A stretch of DNA of 64,000 nucleotides from Fibrobacter succinogenes (GTDB lineage Bacteria; Fibrobacterota; Fibrobacteria; Fibrobacterales; Fibrobacteraceae), in assembly GCF_902779965.1 (NCBI RefSeq), contig NZ_CACZDK010000004.1, forward strand, positions 1-64,000, in the 5' to 3' direction. Both the position numbers and the translations under genes were made by a program. Shown piece after piece: positions 53,286 through 61,534 of this stretch. The notes beneath the pieces were generated by a model. It worked only from the letters and a program-made list of their open reading frames with translations, did not search any database and was not told the DNA's origin. How positions within the stretch are numbered: the stretch's first letter is position 1; each line of letters starts with the position of its first letter.

Positions 53286-55640
53286 TTATATTCCCAATTG
53301 CACTTCGACGCCGAAATCGATATTTAGCCCCATGCCCTTTGCAATAAACGGCACCAAGTCAAATCCGTTGGCAGTATTCTTGTCATTATCGCGAGCGACC
53401 AATGAGCGTTCACGCCAATTTTTGGAACCAAGGAATCTAAGCGCACCCACATCGAGTTTCGAGAAGATGTTGTCTACTTCCAAATAGAATCTTGCATGCT
53501 TAAAGAAGAACTTCGACTTGGTCAAATCCAAGTTCACGCGAATATCCGTTCTGTACAAATCCGTAAACTGGTTGTAATCCTTAAGTTCGCGAGTCCCGCC
53601 CTTGCCATCCGAAGCAGTTTTAACCGAGTAAAAATAAAGCGGTCTATGCCATGCAGCATGATGTGTCAAAATCACAGACACAATAGAATCCTTTCGCGGA
53701 TAATATCTAAAGTGCGAAACCACATCCAAACGGGAATTCGCTTCCCACGGCAAAGACTTACCGCCCTTCAGTTCGTATTCACCGTAAACAGAACTTGCAT
53801 TCATCGACATCGAGAAATGATGAGACGTTTTCCATTCAACAGAGCCCGAAGCACCGGAGACCCAAGCGTAATCAATCGGAGTCACGTCCTTGTAATTTGC
53901 AAAAGCCTTCGGCAACGGAAGCAGCGGATCGGCATAGAAGCGCCCAAAGCCCGCCAACTGGGCAACCAAGTATTTAGATCGATAACCAGCACCCAACTTG
54001 AGGGAAGTTCCCGATTCCAAGCGGCCCGTCAAGTCGCCATCATCAAAATAATGTTTCCAGTCAGCACGGTATGCGGCATTTCCAAAGAGTCTCCAATATG
54101 CAGAATCTTTTTTTGACAAATTGCGTTCCATATCGAACGATGCCGTCGGGCGCGCATTATGATCAGCCGCATCTGCAACCGCACCCACAGAAATCATATA
54201 TTGCGAATAATTGTTTTTCCAATCAAGCGTAGCCGCACCCGATAAAATACCCGTTTGGTATTTGCTGCTTTCTTCACCACCAGTAATCGGGAAACTGCGT
54301 TCAACAAAGTGGTGTTCATAAAGAATAGCTCCACGCAAATCAGCGCCAAAGATGTCGGCATGGAAATCCTTGTCGGCGCCCACGCTCAGCGTTGTATGCG
54401 TTTGGTTGTAACCATCAATAAAGGTTCTATCCACATCTTCGATTTTCTTACCCATTTCGTTACGGAATCCGGTCGTATCACGCAATGTATCGCTCAAGCT
54501 TTCGCGGACAAGCCCAGCATGGAAACTTGCGCCAAACTTCGAAGCGTATTCAGCACCCACAACCAAGTAGCTTTGAGAGCCTTCGGCAATGTCTATAGAA
54601 TTGGTACTGTTGTAACTTTTTGACGTATCCTGACGGATTCGATATTTATCGGAGCTGAACAATGTGCGCAAAGCCCATGTCGCATTTCCCAGCGAATCTG
54701 AACCATTCAACTGTGCATAAATATCAAAAGCAGAAAGGTCAAACGGATCCGACGACTTCACATCGCTGTCGCTAGCCTCATCGCCACGCTTGCGGAATTC
54801 CGTATAGAACTTTTCACCAAGAATCTTGAGAATGCCAGCATCAAGAGTGCGGAACGCAAAGCGGAAACTATCCCAAAAGAAGAACGGCGCATCGAGCAAA
54901 ACTTCGCGCTGAGAAATCGTAGCCGTACCTCTCAAGCCCCATTCACCGCTAGTCTGTTCCGGAATAAACTGGATTGAAGTCGCAAGGCCCTGTCCAAGAG
55001 GCCCCTGACCGTAATGATCATGGACTTCGATACCGCTCAACGTATGCGGGTTTATAACCGAAAGATTGTTCGGAAAACCTACATCCAGATGACGCATGTT
55101 CGGAATGCGAAGACGCCCCAAATGATATGCGACATCGCTCGCGCGGGAACCTTGATAATACAAAGCGCTGCTAAAATCTTTCTGTCCCGAGATGCCAGGC
55201 ATCTGGCTCAAGTGTTCCGTCAAGTCAAAACGCATGCCCGCAGCATCTTCAAGCTTGTCGATCTGAATAGTGCGTTCCACTTCCCACTTGATCGGTTCGC
55301 CATCACCGATAATCGTACTGGCGCCAAGATTTGTAACATTGGTGCTAAGCGTAACCACCATGTCCATAAGGTCGGCAAAATCTTGCAATTCCACAAAAAC
55401 GCTATCAAAGCCATCTTTCTTGAACACAAGCGTCGCATTCTTGGAATCCACCGAGAACTCAAATCGACCGCGGGAATCAGTCGTTCCAATCGGCTTACCA
55501 GACTTGTAAGTAACAGCGACATCCTTGACAGGCAAATCAGATTCTGCTTCAAGAACGACACCAATAACCATTGTTGGCGAGGCAGCAAGGGCCCCTACGA
55601 TAAGAAACAATACTAAACAGAAAATAATACGAAACTTCAT
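53286..55640 (-). CDS. TonB-dependent outer-membrane receptor with N-terminal regulatory domain
   Basis: 784 aa from the ATG at 55640 (MKFRIIFCLVLFLIVGALA signal peptide); a TTG 51 bases upstream is less likely. Order: a carboxypeptidase-regulatory-like domain (GVVLEAESDLPVKDVAVTYKSGKPIGTTDSRGRFEF, residues about 27-100); a plug region (LTEHLSQMPGISGQKDFSSALYYQGSRASDVAYHLGRLRIPNMRH); and a long 22-strand-type barrel rich in aromatic strands. It should import a ligand through the outer membrane with TonB/ExbBD energy, but the ligand is unknown. It is divergent from the omega-amidase-like gene. Neither SusD nor TonB is in the window. Confidence 0.85.
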   Translation of the reverse strand: MKFRIIFCLVLFLIVGALAASPTMVIGVVLEAESDLPVKDVAVTYKSGKPIGTTDSRGRFEFSVDSKNATLVFKKDGFDSVFVELQDFADLMDMVVTLSTNVTNLGASTIIGDGEPIKWEVERTIQIDKLEDAAGMRFDLTEHLSQMPGISGQKDFSSALYYQGSRASDVAYHLGRLRIPNMRHLDVGFPNNLSVINPHTLSGIEVHDHYGQGPLGQGLATSIQFIPEQTSGEWGLRGTATISQREVLLDAPFFFWDSFRFAFRTLDAGILKILGEKFYTEFRKRGDEASDSDVKSSDPFDLSAFDIYAQLNGSDSLGNATWALRTLFSSDKYRIRQDTSKSYNSTNSIDIAEGSQSYLVVGAEYASKFGASFHAGLVRESLSDTLRDTTGFRNEMGKKIEDVDRTFIDGYNQTHTTLSVGADKDFHADIFGADLRGAILYEHHFVERSFPITGGEESSKYQTGILSGAATLDWKNNYSQYMISVGAVADAADHNARPTASFDMERNLSKKDSAYWRLFGNAAYRADWKHYFDDGDLTGRLESGTSLKLGAGYRSKYLVAQLAGFGRFYADPLLPLPKAFANYKDVTPIDYAWVSGASGSVEWKTSHHFSMSMNASSVYGEYELKGGKSLPWEANSRLDVVSHFRYYPRKDSIVSVILTHHAAWHRPLYFYSVKTASDGKGGTRELKDYNQFTDLYRTDIRVNLDLTKSKFFFKHARFYLEVDNIFSKLDVGALRFLGSKNWRERSLVARDNDKNTANGFDLVPFIAKGMGLNIDFGVEVQLGI

Positions 55641-55707
55641 GCCTTCAAAATAGATAATTTGCGATAAAAAATTTCGCCAATCCACAAACAACGGTTATAT
55701 TATACGC

Positions 55708-56505
55708 ATGCTTAAAGTTTATTTAGTCCAAATGGATAGCGCCAAGGGTTCTAAATCCGAAAATATCGCCCGCGCAAAGGCCATGATTCTTGACGCGCAC
55801 CCCGCCGAAGGAAGTATCATCCTTTTGCCCGAGATGTTTGCCACGGGCTATATTCCCGCAAACCTAGATTCCGCAGCCGAAGATTTCAGCACAAATACCG
55901 CAGGCGAAACTGCACGCATGCTCTCAGAAATCGCCGACGCCACAAACTGCATCATCATGGGCGCAGGTATAACACGCGCTCCCAACGGATTTTACAACCA
56001 CGTGAGCGTCTATGCTCCGCAAGCCCCCACGGAACACTGCGGATACGACAAGATGAACCTCTTTTTCCCGGAACGGGACGATTTTACGCCGGGAGCAAGC
56101 GTTAATTTATTTGCGCTACTAGACTGGAAAATAGCTTCGTTTATCTGCTACGACTTGCGGTTCCCCGAAATTTTCCGCGAAGCAATCAAGCAAGGCGCAA
56201 ACCTCATCACGATCCAAGCAGCCTGGCCTGCCAAAAGACGCGCCCACTGGGAAACGCTCCTCAAGGCCCGCGCCATCGAGAACCAAGTCTACATAGCAGC
56301 CGTAAACGCCGTGAGCACACAGCCCGGCACTAAAGCCCCACTCGCAGGCACATCGCTCATCATCTCGCCCAACGGAGACGTTATCGCCGAAGGAACCACC
56401 AACGAAGAGATGATCATTTCCGCCGAACTGGACCTGCTAGCCGAACGAAATTACCGCAAATCATTCCCCGTACTCAATGGAATCGTTCCTCCAGATTTGA
56501 TTTAA
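55708..56505 (+). CDS. Carbon-nitrogen hydrolase, omega-amidase-like (Nit2/YafV)
   Basis: 265 aa. Nitrilase-superfamily catalytic triad: Glu in LLPEMFATGY near residue 43, Lys in YDKMNLFFPE near 113, Cys in FICYDLRFPE near 148. The LRFPE context and length fit omega-amidases, which hydrolyse alpha-ketoglutaramate and alpha-ketosuccinamate and so repair transamination side products. It is cytoplasmic. The promoter must lie in the 67 bases shared with the divergent receptor gene. Other nitrilase-branch amidases cannot be ruled out. Confidence 0.9.
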   Translation: MLKVYLVQMDSAKGSKSENIARAKAMILDAHPAEGSIILLPEMFATGYIPANLDSAAEDFSTNTAGETARMLSEIADATNCIIMGAGITRAPNGFYNHVSVYAPQAPTEHCGYDKMNLFFPERDDFTPGASVNLFALLDWKIASFICYDLRFPEIFREAIKQGANLITIQAAWPAKRRAHWETLLKARAIENQVYIAAVNAVSTQPGTKAPLAGTSLIISPNGDVIAEGTTNEEMIISAELDLLAERNYRKSFPVLNGIVPPDLI

Positions 56506-56690
56506 CGATTTCCAAGCGGCACTCAAACGAAAAAAATCCTTGGACAATCAATCAACGCTAACCCATTGTGCACCAACGAGTTAGCGATTTCTTTTTATAT
56601 ATTTGTCGAAAAATTTTCTTTTACCCATATCCATCCGGCCTCAAAAAGATTATTTTTTACTTACATCTTTAAAATCAAAGAGGTTTTAAA

Positions 56691-56828
56691 ATGGCAACGT
56701 CAAGTAACATCGATTACGCAAAAGAGCTCATAAAAGCGGGTCTCAAACGCGAGCTGATTTTAAAAATCACCTCCATTTCTGAACACGAATACAGCATCCT
56801 CCAGCGCGAACTTTTCGCTACTGCTTAA
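56691..56828 (+). CDS. Small protein, 45 aa
   Basis: Unrecognised. It reads Met-Ala-Thr-Ser-Ser-Asn then IDYAKELIKAGLKRELILKITSISEHEYSILQRELFATA, two predicted helices in a helix-turn-helix-like layout with many charged residues. AAAGAGG lies 8 bases before the ATG and there is an A/T-rich upstream region. It is followed 3 bases later by another reading frame, which suggests one small operon. It is too short for normal annotation cut-offs. A small DNA-binding or antitoxin-like role is possible but unproven. Confidence 0.6.
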   Translation: MATSSNIDYAKELIKAGLKRELILKITSISEHEYSILQRELFATA

Positions 56829-56830
56829 AC

Positions 56831-57193
56831 TTGCAGCTCATTTTAAACATTCCCGCCCAAAAGGCGACCGAAGGGGCCTCACGCAAGGCCGCCGTTATCG
56901 CTTGTTACAAGGACGGGAGTCTTTTGCTCGATGCAAGGGACAACCTCAAGCCGGCCAGATTCATCATGCATCCGTCTGACAATTTTCCATGGACGGAATT
57001 CATCGAAAAACTACTTGCCGCCTGGCAACTCTGCGATTATAGCGATGTTCCAGAAGCATTCAAGCCCATCAAGCAAATTCCAACATTTGTAATTGAAGGG
57101 CTCCCAAGCGAACCCGTTCCACAACAACTCAAGGTTTTAGCCACATTGCGGTCCCACGGTTATTTTGCCCCTCTCAAAAATTCTGGCAAATAA
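56831..57193 (+). CDS. Hypothetical protein, 120 aa
   Basis: Unrecognised soluble protein starting at a TTG two bases after the stop of the 45-aa gene, so probably coupled to it; the next in-frame ATG would lose 45 residues. It has alternating strand and helix segments (AAVIACYKDGSLLLDARDNLKPARFIM, WTEFIEKLLAAWQLC) and no signal peptide. With the 45-aa gene it makes a small two-gene unit that ends in a terminator. Confidence 0.6.
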   Translation: MQLILNIPAQKATEGASRKAAVIACYKDGSLLLDARDNLKPARFIMHPSDNFPWTEFIEKLLAAWQLCDYSDVPEAFKPIKQIPTFVIEGLPSEPVPQQLKVLATLRSHGYFAPLKNSGK

Positions 57194-57210
57194 AGTTCCG
57201 AATACAAAAG

Positions 57211-57279
57211 AAGAAAGTGTCCTCTCCTAATCCAAATCGACCAAACATCGACCATAATCGAAGACACTTTCTTTATTTT
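57211..57279 (+). terminator. Long-loop terminator after the two small genes
   Basis: AAGAAAGTGTC pairs with GACACTTTCTT (11 bp) around a 41-base loop with direct copies of ATCGACCA, followed by TATTTTT. Confidence 0.7.
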
Positions 57280-57431
57280 TCCAAGGAGAATCCACCCTAC
57301 CATCTCCTATTGTTAATTATACTTTTTTTTGTTCAATATGATTTATTATTTAAAAACTATTTTTCTAACCAAAATAAATATACCCCAAATAATATATATT
57401 CACGTTGTACAACATTTGGGGTTGTCGCATT

Positions 57432-58616
57432 ATGAACTTTATCAAGTATTTTAGCAAACAACGTTGGTTCATGGGGAAAAACAGAACCATCGCGAGCACC
57501 GAAACGCTCGACTCCACAGAAGCCGGCGGCACACGAATCAAGCTTATCAAGGTTTCGTTCAACGATGGCGAAAGCGATATTTACACGTTTATCGATGACG
57601 AGAACGCCGTCGGAAAAATTCTCGAAGACGCATTCCTCGATGGTTCCCGGCAATCCGTCTTCTCCGGAGACTCTGGATTTTTCTCGTTCCGCATTACAGC
57701 GCCGCTCCCCAAGGCGCCACTGACAAGCATCAAGCCTGTTTCTAAAGAACAAAGCAATTCAGCCTTTTGCGCACCAGGTAAATTTTTCTTTAAACTTTAT
57801 CGCAGGCTCGAACCGGGATTACACCCCGAAGCAGAAATTCTCGAAGCCATGAACAAAGCCGACAGTAGCCGCGTTCCGAAACTTTACGCCGTCTGCAATT
57901 ACAAAGCTAAAGGTGGAGAAGTTTATACTTGGGGTATCCTCGAAGAACATTTTGCAGGAGCCAAGGATGCCTGGAACGAGTTCTGTAACAACATGGATAG
58001 CACAGACGCTTTCCAGCTCGGCATGTCCACCGCACAAATGCACGAAAGCCTAAAACCGCTAAGCGGCCCCAAGTACAGCAACGTCGAGCCGCCTTTTGAC
58101 AAGCTGGAACAATTGCTAAAAAATTCAACGGACACCGAATACGCGCCAGAACTCCGCAAACGCCTTCCGGAACTGCGTATCCGCTACAGCGATTTACTCC
58201 GCGAAACATTCAGCGACAAGACGATAAAAAAACAGCGCATCCACGGGGATTACCATCTGGGTCAAGTGCTCATTACACAAAGCGCAAACGGCACCAAGCA
58301 TTTCGAGATTATCGACTTTGAAGGTGAACCCACGCGCAGCCTCGATTACAGGCGCACCATCCGCTCCCCCGCTGTCGATATCGCAGGAATGTTGCGCAGT
58401 TTTGCCTACGCAGGCGCCGTTGCAAAGGTCGATCCGAGCGAAGCTCAACAAGCCTTTATCACCGGCTACTCCAAGGTTTCAGGGATTTCCACCGATGCAA
58501 TTGAAAAAGAATCCAAGCCCTACATTTTGGCCAAAGCTATTTACGAAGCATGCTACGAACTAGAATTTAGGCCCAACTGGTTCTGGATTCCCGCCAAAGC
58601 GCTGCTGGAACTGTAA
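57432..58616 (+). CDS. mak: Maltokinase (Mak/Pep2-like aminoglycoside-phosphotransferase fold)
   Basis: 394 aa from the ATG at 57432 (MNFIKYFSKQRWFMGKNR), which matches the family start. Maltokinase phosphorylates maltose with ATP to maltose-1-phosphate, the donor for GlgE alpha-glucan elongation. The kinase core has FFKLYRRLEPGLHPEAEIL (Lys/Glu of the ATP site), the catalytic loop RIHGDYHLGQVL near residue 275, and the metal-binding IIDFEGEPTRS followed by RRTIRSPAVDIAGMLRSFAYA, the maltokinase signature. No glgE, treS or glycogen gene is in the window. No strong SD is seen. Confidence 0.88.
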   Translation: MNFIKYFSKQRWFMGKNRTIASTETLDSTEAGGTRIKLIKVSFNDGESDIYTFIDDENAVGKILEDAFLDGSRQSVFSGDSGFFSFRITAPLPKAPLTSIKPVSKEQSNSAFCAPGKFFFKLYRRLEPGLHPEAEILEAMNKADSSRVPKLYAVCNYKAKGGEVYTWGILEEHFAGAKDAWNEFCNNMDSTDAFQLGMSTAQMHESLKPLSGPKYSNVEPPFDKLEQLLKNSTDTEYAPELRKRLPELRIRYSDLLRETFSDKTIKKQRIHGDYHLGQVLITQSANGTKHFEIIDFEGEPTRSLDYRRTIRSPAVDIAGMLRSFAYAGAVAKVDPSEAQQAFITGYSKVSGISTDAIEKESKPYILAKAIYEACYELEFRPNWFWIPAKALLEL

Positions 58617-58706
58617 ACAACAAGCGCCCCGCCCGCATAAATTTCATTTTGATTCTAAATCCATTCTAAGGCGAAGCCATCAACATTTTCTATATTTGGC
58701 GCCATC

Positions 58707-59495
58707 ATGACACCAGAAGAAATGGAACAGTTACTCCGTAAGGAAGCCTCAGAGCTCGTCAAAACCGAGCCGCTTTCGAAGTTGATGCTCGAAGAGCAAG
58801 TCCTTAACCGCAAAAATTTTGCGGATATGCTTTGCGTAACCCTAGCATGTCAACTCGCAGGTGAAGTCATCGACCGCGCGGAACTGGAGAAGATTTTCTG
58901 TTCCATGTACGAGAAATACCCGAATTTGCTCATTTCGGCAACGAAAGACTTGCGAGCAACCGTCTTGCGCGACCCCGCTTGCACAAGCTATTTGGAACCT
59001 TTGTTGCTATTCAAGGGATTTCAGGGATTGCAGGCTTACCGCGTTGCTCACGTACTGTGGGAAGAACACAGGCATTTTCCGGCCAAGATGATCCAGAACA
59101 TCATCAGCCGCAAGTTCGGCATGGATATCCACCCGGCTGCAAAAATCGGCCATGGGCTTTTGATTGACCATGCAACGAACATTGTCATTGGCGAAACCGC
59201 AACCGTCGGGAACAACGTGAGCTTTTTGCATGGCGTGACCTTGGGCGGTACCGGTAACGAAATCGGCGACCGTCACCCCAAAATCGGAAACGGCGTAATG
59301 CTCGGTGCGCATGCCCAGTTGCTCGGCAACATCCACATCGGCGATGGCGCTAAGATTGGCGCAGGTGCAGTTGTGCTTTGCGATGTACCCGCCCATACGA
59401 CTTACGCAGGAGTCCCGGCAGTTCAGGTTGGCCACCCGCACGATGAAATGCCAAGCTTCAATATGCAGCAGGACTTCACGCGCGACAAGGGGTAA
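58707..59495 (+). CDS. cysE: Serine O-acetyltransferase
   Basis: 262 aa. It acetylates serine with acetyl-CoA, the first step of cysteine synthesis. The N-terminal helical domain (residues 1-135) leads into a left-handed beta-helix of hexapeptide repeats from 145: HPAAKIGHGLLIDHATNIVIGETA with the catalytic His in IDHATNIVIGE, FLHGVTLGGTGNEIGDRHPKIG, and GAHAQLLGNIHIGDGAKIGAGAVVLCDVPAHTTYAGVPAVQVG. It lies downstream of maltokinase on the same strand but 90 bases away. Confidence 0.95.
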   Translation: MTPEEMEQLLRKEASELVKTEPLSKLMLEEQVLNRKNFADMLCVTLACQLAGEVIDRAELEKIFCSMYEKYPNLLISATKDLRATVLRDPACTSYLEPLLLFKGFQGLQAYRVAHVLWEEHRHFPAKMIQNIISRKFGMDIHPAAKIGHGLLIDHATNIVIGETATVGNNVSFLHGVTLGGTGNEIGDRHPKIGNGVMLGAHAQLLGNIHIGDGAKIGAGAVVLCDVPAHTTYAGVPAVQVGHPHDEMPSFNMQQDFTRDKG

Positions 59496-59574
59496 TAGTT
59501 GGCAGAACTTAGACCGCTTCGCTTTTAGAACTTAGAAGAAATCGAAGGATCTTAAGCAAAGCGAGAGGGAATCC
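59496..59574. repeat. Interspersed spacer words between cysE and nth
   Basis: AGTTGGCAGAACTTAGACCGCTTCGCTTTTAGAACTTAGAAG matches the word at 32348; AGAACTTAGA occurs twice as a direct repeat. GGATCTTAAGCAAAGCGAGAGGGAATCC follows and runs into the nth start region. Confidence 0.65.
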
Positions 59575-60198
59575 ATGCGAAAGGCGGACAAGATTAAATT
59601 CATAGGCGATAAGCTAGACGAACTGTTTCCTGATCCGCCGATTCCGTTAAACTACACAAACGCATTCACGATGCTTGTCGCGGTCGTTCTGAGCGCCCAA
59701 TGCACCGACATCCGTGTGAACCAGGTTACCGAAGTTCTTTTCAAACTTGCCGATACGCCTCAAAAAATGATCAAGCTCGGCGTGGAACGCATTGCCGAAA
59801 TCATCAAGCCCTGCGGATTTTTCAACACCAAAAGCGTGAACATCTACAAGCTTTCGCAAACGCTCGTCGAAAAATTCAAGGGCGAAGTCCCGCAAACATT
59901 CGAAGAACTTGAAAGCTTGCCCGGCGTTGGCCATAAAACGGCTAGCGTTATCATGAGCCATATTTTCAAGATTCCGGCCTTCCCCGTCGATACACACATC
60001 CACCGCCTTGCCGAACGCTGGGGTTTAAGCGATGGTTCCAGCGTCGAAAAAACAGAAGAGGATTTAAAAAAAGCTTTTCCCAAGGAAGAATGGGAAAAGC
60101 GTCATTTGCAAATCATTTATTTTGGTCGCACCTACTGCAAGGCCCGCGGGCACAAAAACGAAGAATGCCCGATATGCTCTGTAGTTGGTAGTTACTAG
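59575..60198 (+). CDS. nth: Endonuclease III-type DNA glycosylase/lyase
   Basis: 207 aa. It removes oxidised pyrimidines and cuts the abasic strand. VVLSAQCTDIRVNQVT, the helix-hairpin-helix LPGVGHKTASVIMSH with catalytic Lys near residue 120, and PVDTHIHRLAERWGL with the catalytic Asp near 139 are intact. The C-terminal cluster reads TYCKARGHKNEECPICSVVGSY-stop, with three Cys where classical endonuclease III has four iron-sulfur ligands. The last codons (GTA GTT GGT AGT TAC TAG) lie in a spacer-type repeat, so the C-terminus may be an alternative family form or trimmed by the repeat. The start is just after a spacer word; SD-like GAGAGGGAA precedes the ATG. Confidence 0.92.
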   Translation: MRKADKIKFIGDKLDELFPDPPIPLNYTNAFTMLVAVVLSAQCTDIRVNQVTEVLFKLADTPQKMIKLGVERIAEIIKPCGFFNTKSVNIYKLSQTLVEKFKGEVPQTFEELESLPGVGHKTASVIMSHIFKIPAFPVDTHIHRLAERWGLSDGSSVEKTEEDLKKAFPKEEWEKRHLQIIYFGRTYCKARGHKNEECPICSVVGSY

Positions 60199-60221
60199 TT
60201 ATTAGTTACTAGAGTTTTTAA
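60180..60221. repeat. TAGTTACTAG-type filler overlapping the nth 3' end
   Basis: GTAGTTGGTAGTTACTAGTTATTAGTTACTAGAG. The same words occur at 32420-32490 and 52322-52352. The first TAG is the stop of nth. Confidence 0.7.
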
Positions 60222-60265
60222 GGTACAAGATTCTTTTATTTATCCATAATCATCGTGGCAATTCA

Positions 60266-61339
60266 TCACCTTCTACGCGATGGTGGTGGCGGCGGTGGAT
60301 TATGCGGTCCAGAACGGCGTTCTGCTCTACGAGAATCCTGATCGTCCGAGCTTGATGCCGGAGGAGGCGGAGGTGGGAAAGGGCGCCTATAATTCGACGA
60401 AGGTGGTGCCGAAGTTGTGCGAGGTTCCGCAGCCGATTTGTTCAAGCCCTGCGATGCTGGAACCGGCGCCAACGGGCGATTACCCCAAGAATTAGCACGT
60501 GGAGGCGGCGGTGCTGACGGACGCCTATAATTCGAAGGAGGCGGATTGTCTATTCGCAAACGCGGAGGAGCAGGCGGAGGATTATCAAAACGAATATGAT
60601 GCACACGTCTCTGACGATGACGCGGAAGAGGCGGTGCATAGCGATGCGGATGGCGGTAATGCGGGCGACGATGCACCCAATCATAATAGAACGGATCCCA
60701 GCCCCAATAAACAAGACCAGCCCCAGTCCAAACCCCATTCACATAGCGCAAGCGAATATTGCCGTCAGAAACGACGTAATAAACGACACGCGGATCATAT
60801 TCGGGAACATACACATATTCTTCGCGGACAGGCTGAATCGAAACATTTTCATCCACCGTCACAGAAACCTTGTCATCACTATTCAAATAGCCATTCTTGT
60901 GAGCAACCTTACGCATTCTCTGCACCGCATCCATCACATCGGCCTTTTGCATTTCAACCGCTTCACCAAGCTGATGAGACCAAGTCGCATATTTTGCCAA
61001 CTTGCGAAGTACATCTGGGAACGGGATTAGCGCAATCACCGATTCATCGTAATCCAATTCGGCACGTTCAATCGCAGCAGCCAAATCGTCCCCCTTCAAA
61101 TGGCGGTTTGCGGTTGCAAACGCAGATGCTCTCGGGAGGTCATCGCCATGCGTCGTGGCGTCAAGAACATGCACCAACAGCGGGTCAGGATAAAGCGCTA
61201 TGGTCGAAACAAGCGTATCCAATTCCGCAGGCGTGTAACGGTTTTGCGCAAAGACAAATCCCCCCCAAAAAAACAACAGTCCCAAAAACAGACGAAACGA
61301 CCGCACGGAAAAACTTGATTTCAAGGTTTTTTCTTTCAT
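60266..61339 (-). CDS. DUF3300 exported protein with Pro/Arg-rich tail
   Basis: 357 aa. A signal peptide (FRLFLGLLFFWGGFVFAQ) precedes the DUF3300 domain at residues 35-190: ELDTLVSTIALYPDPLLVHVLDATTH, LIPFPDVLRKLAKYATWSHQLGEAVEMQKADVMDAVQRMR and VYVPEYDPRVVYYV. The rest is aromatic and then strongly Pro/Arg/His-rich (PHYRHPHRYAPP, repeated NPPP and SNYRRP units) with no fold expected. The tail may bind cell wall or acidic surfaces, but DUF3300 has no known function. AGGAGG precedes the ATG. It is divergent from the first CotH gene. Confidence 0.88.
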   Translation of the reverse strand: MKEKTLKSSFSVRSFRLFLGLLFFWGGFVFAQNRYTPAELDTLVSTIALYPDPLLVHVLDATTHGDDLPRASAFATANRHLKGDDLAAAIERAELDYDESVIALIPFPDVLRKLAKYATWSHQLGEAVEMQKADVMDAVQRMRKVAHKNGYLNSDDKVSVTVDENVSIQPVREEYVYVPEYDPRVVYYVVSDGNIRLRYVNGVWTGAGLVYWGWDPFYYDWVHRRPHYRHPHRYAPPLPRHRQRRVHHIRFDNPPPAPPRLRIDNPPPSNYRRPSAPPPPRANSWGNRPLAPVPASQGLNKSAAEPRTTSAPPSSNYRRPFPPPPPPASSSDDQDSRRAERRSGPHNPPPPPPSRRR

Positions 61340-61534
61340 AGGAACCTCCTTATCCTAAAATACATCTATTGGATGCTCAAGACCAGCATACCGTTTCGTC
61401 CAGTCCCATTTTTTGGCCAAAAAAGCCTCATGTGCAAAAACAACTACAACATTTTACAGTGCGTAACCAGAAATTAACAAATCCTTTTGGCTTCTTCCAT
61501 ATAAATTTATTCAAGATGTTAGAGGATGCATATT

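Noticed and set aside
60499-61341. 280-aa frame opposite the DUF3300 gene
   Set aside because: DUF3300 motifs and AGGAGG support the minus strand. The Pro-codon-rich tail creates open antisense frames.
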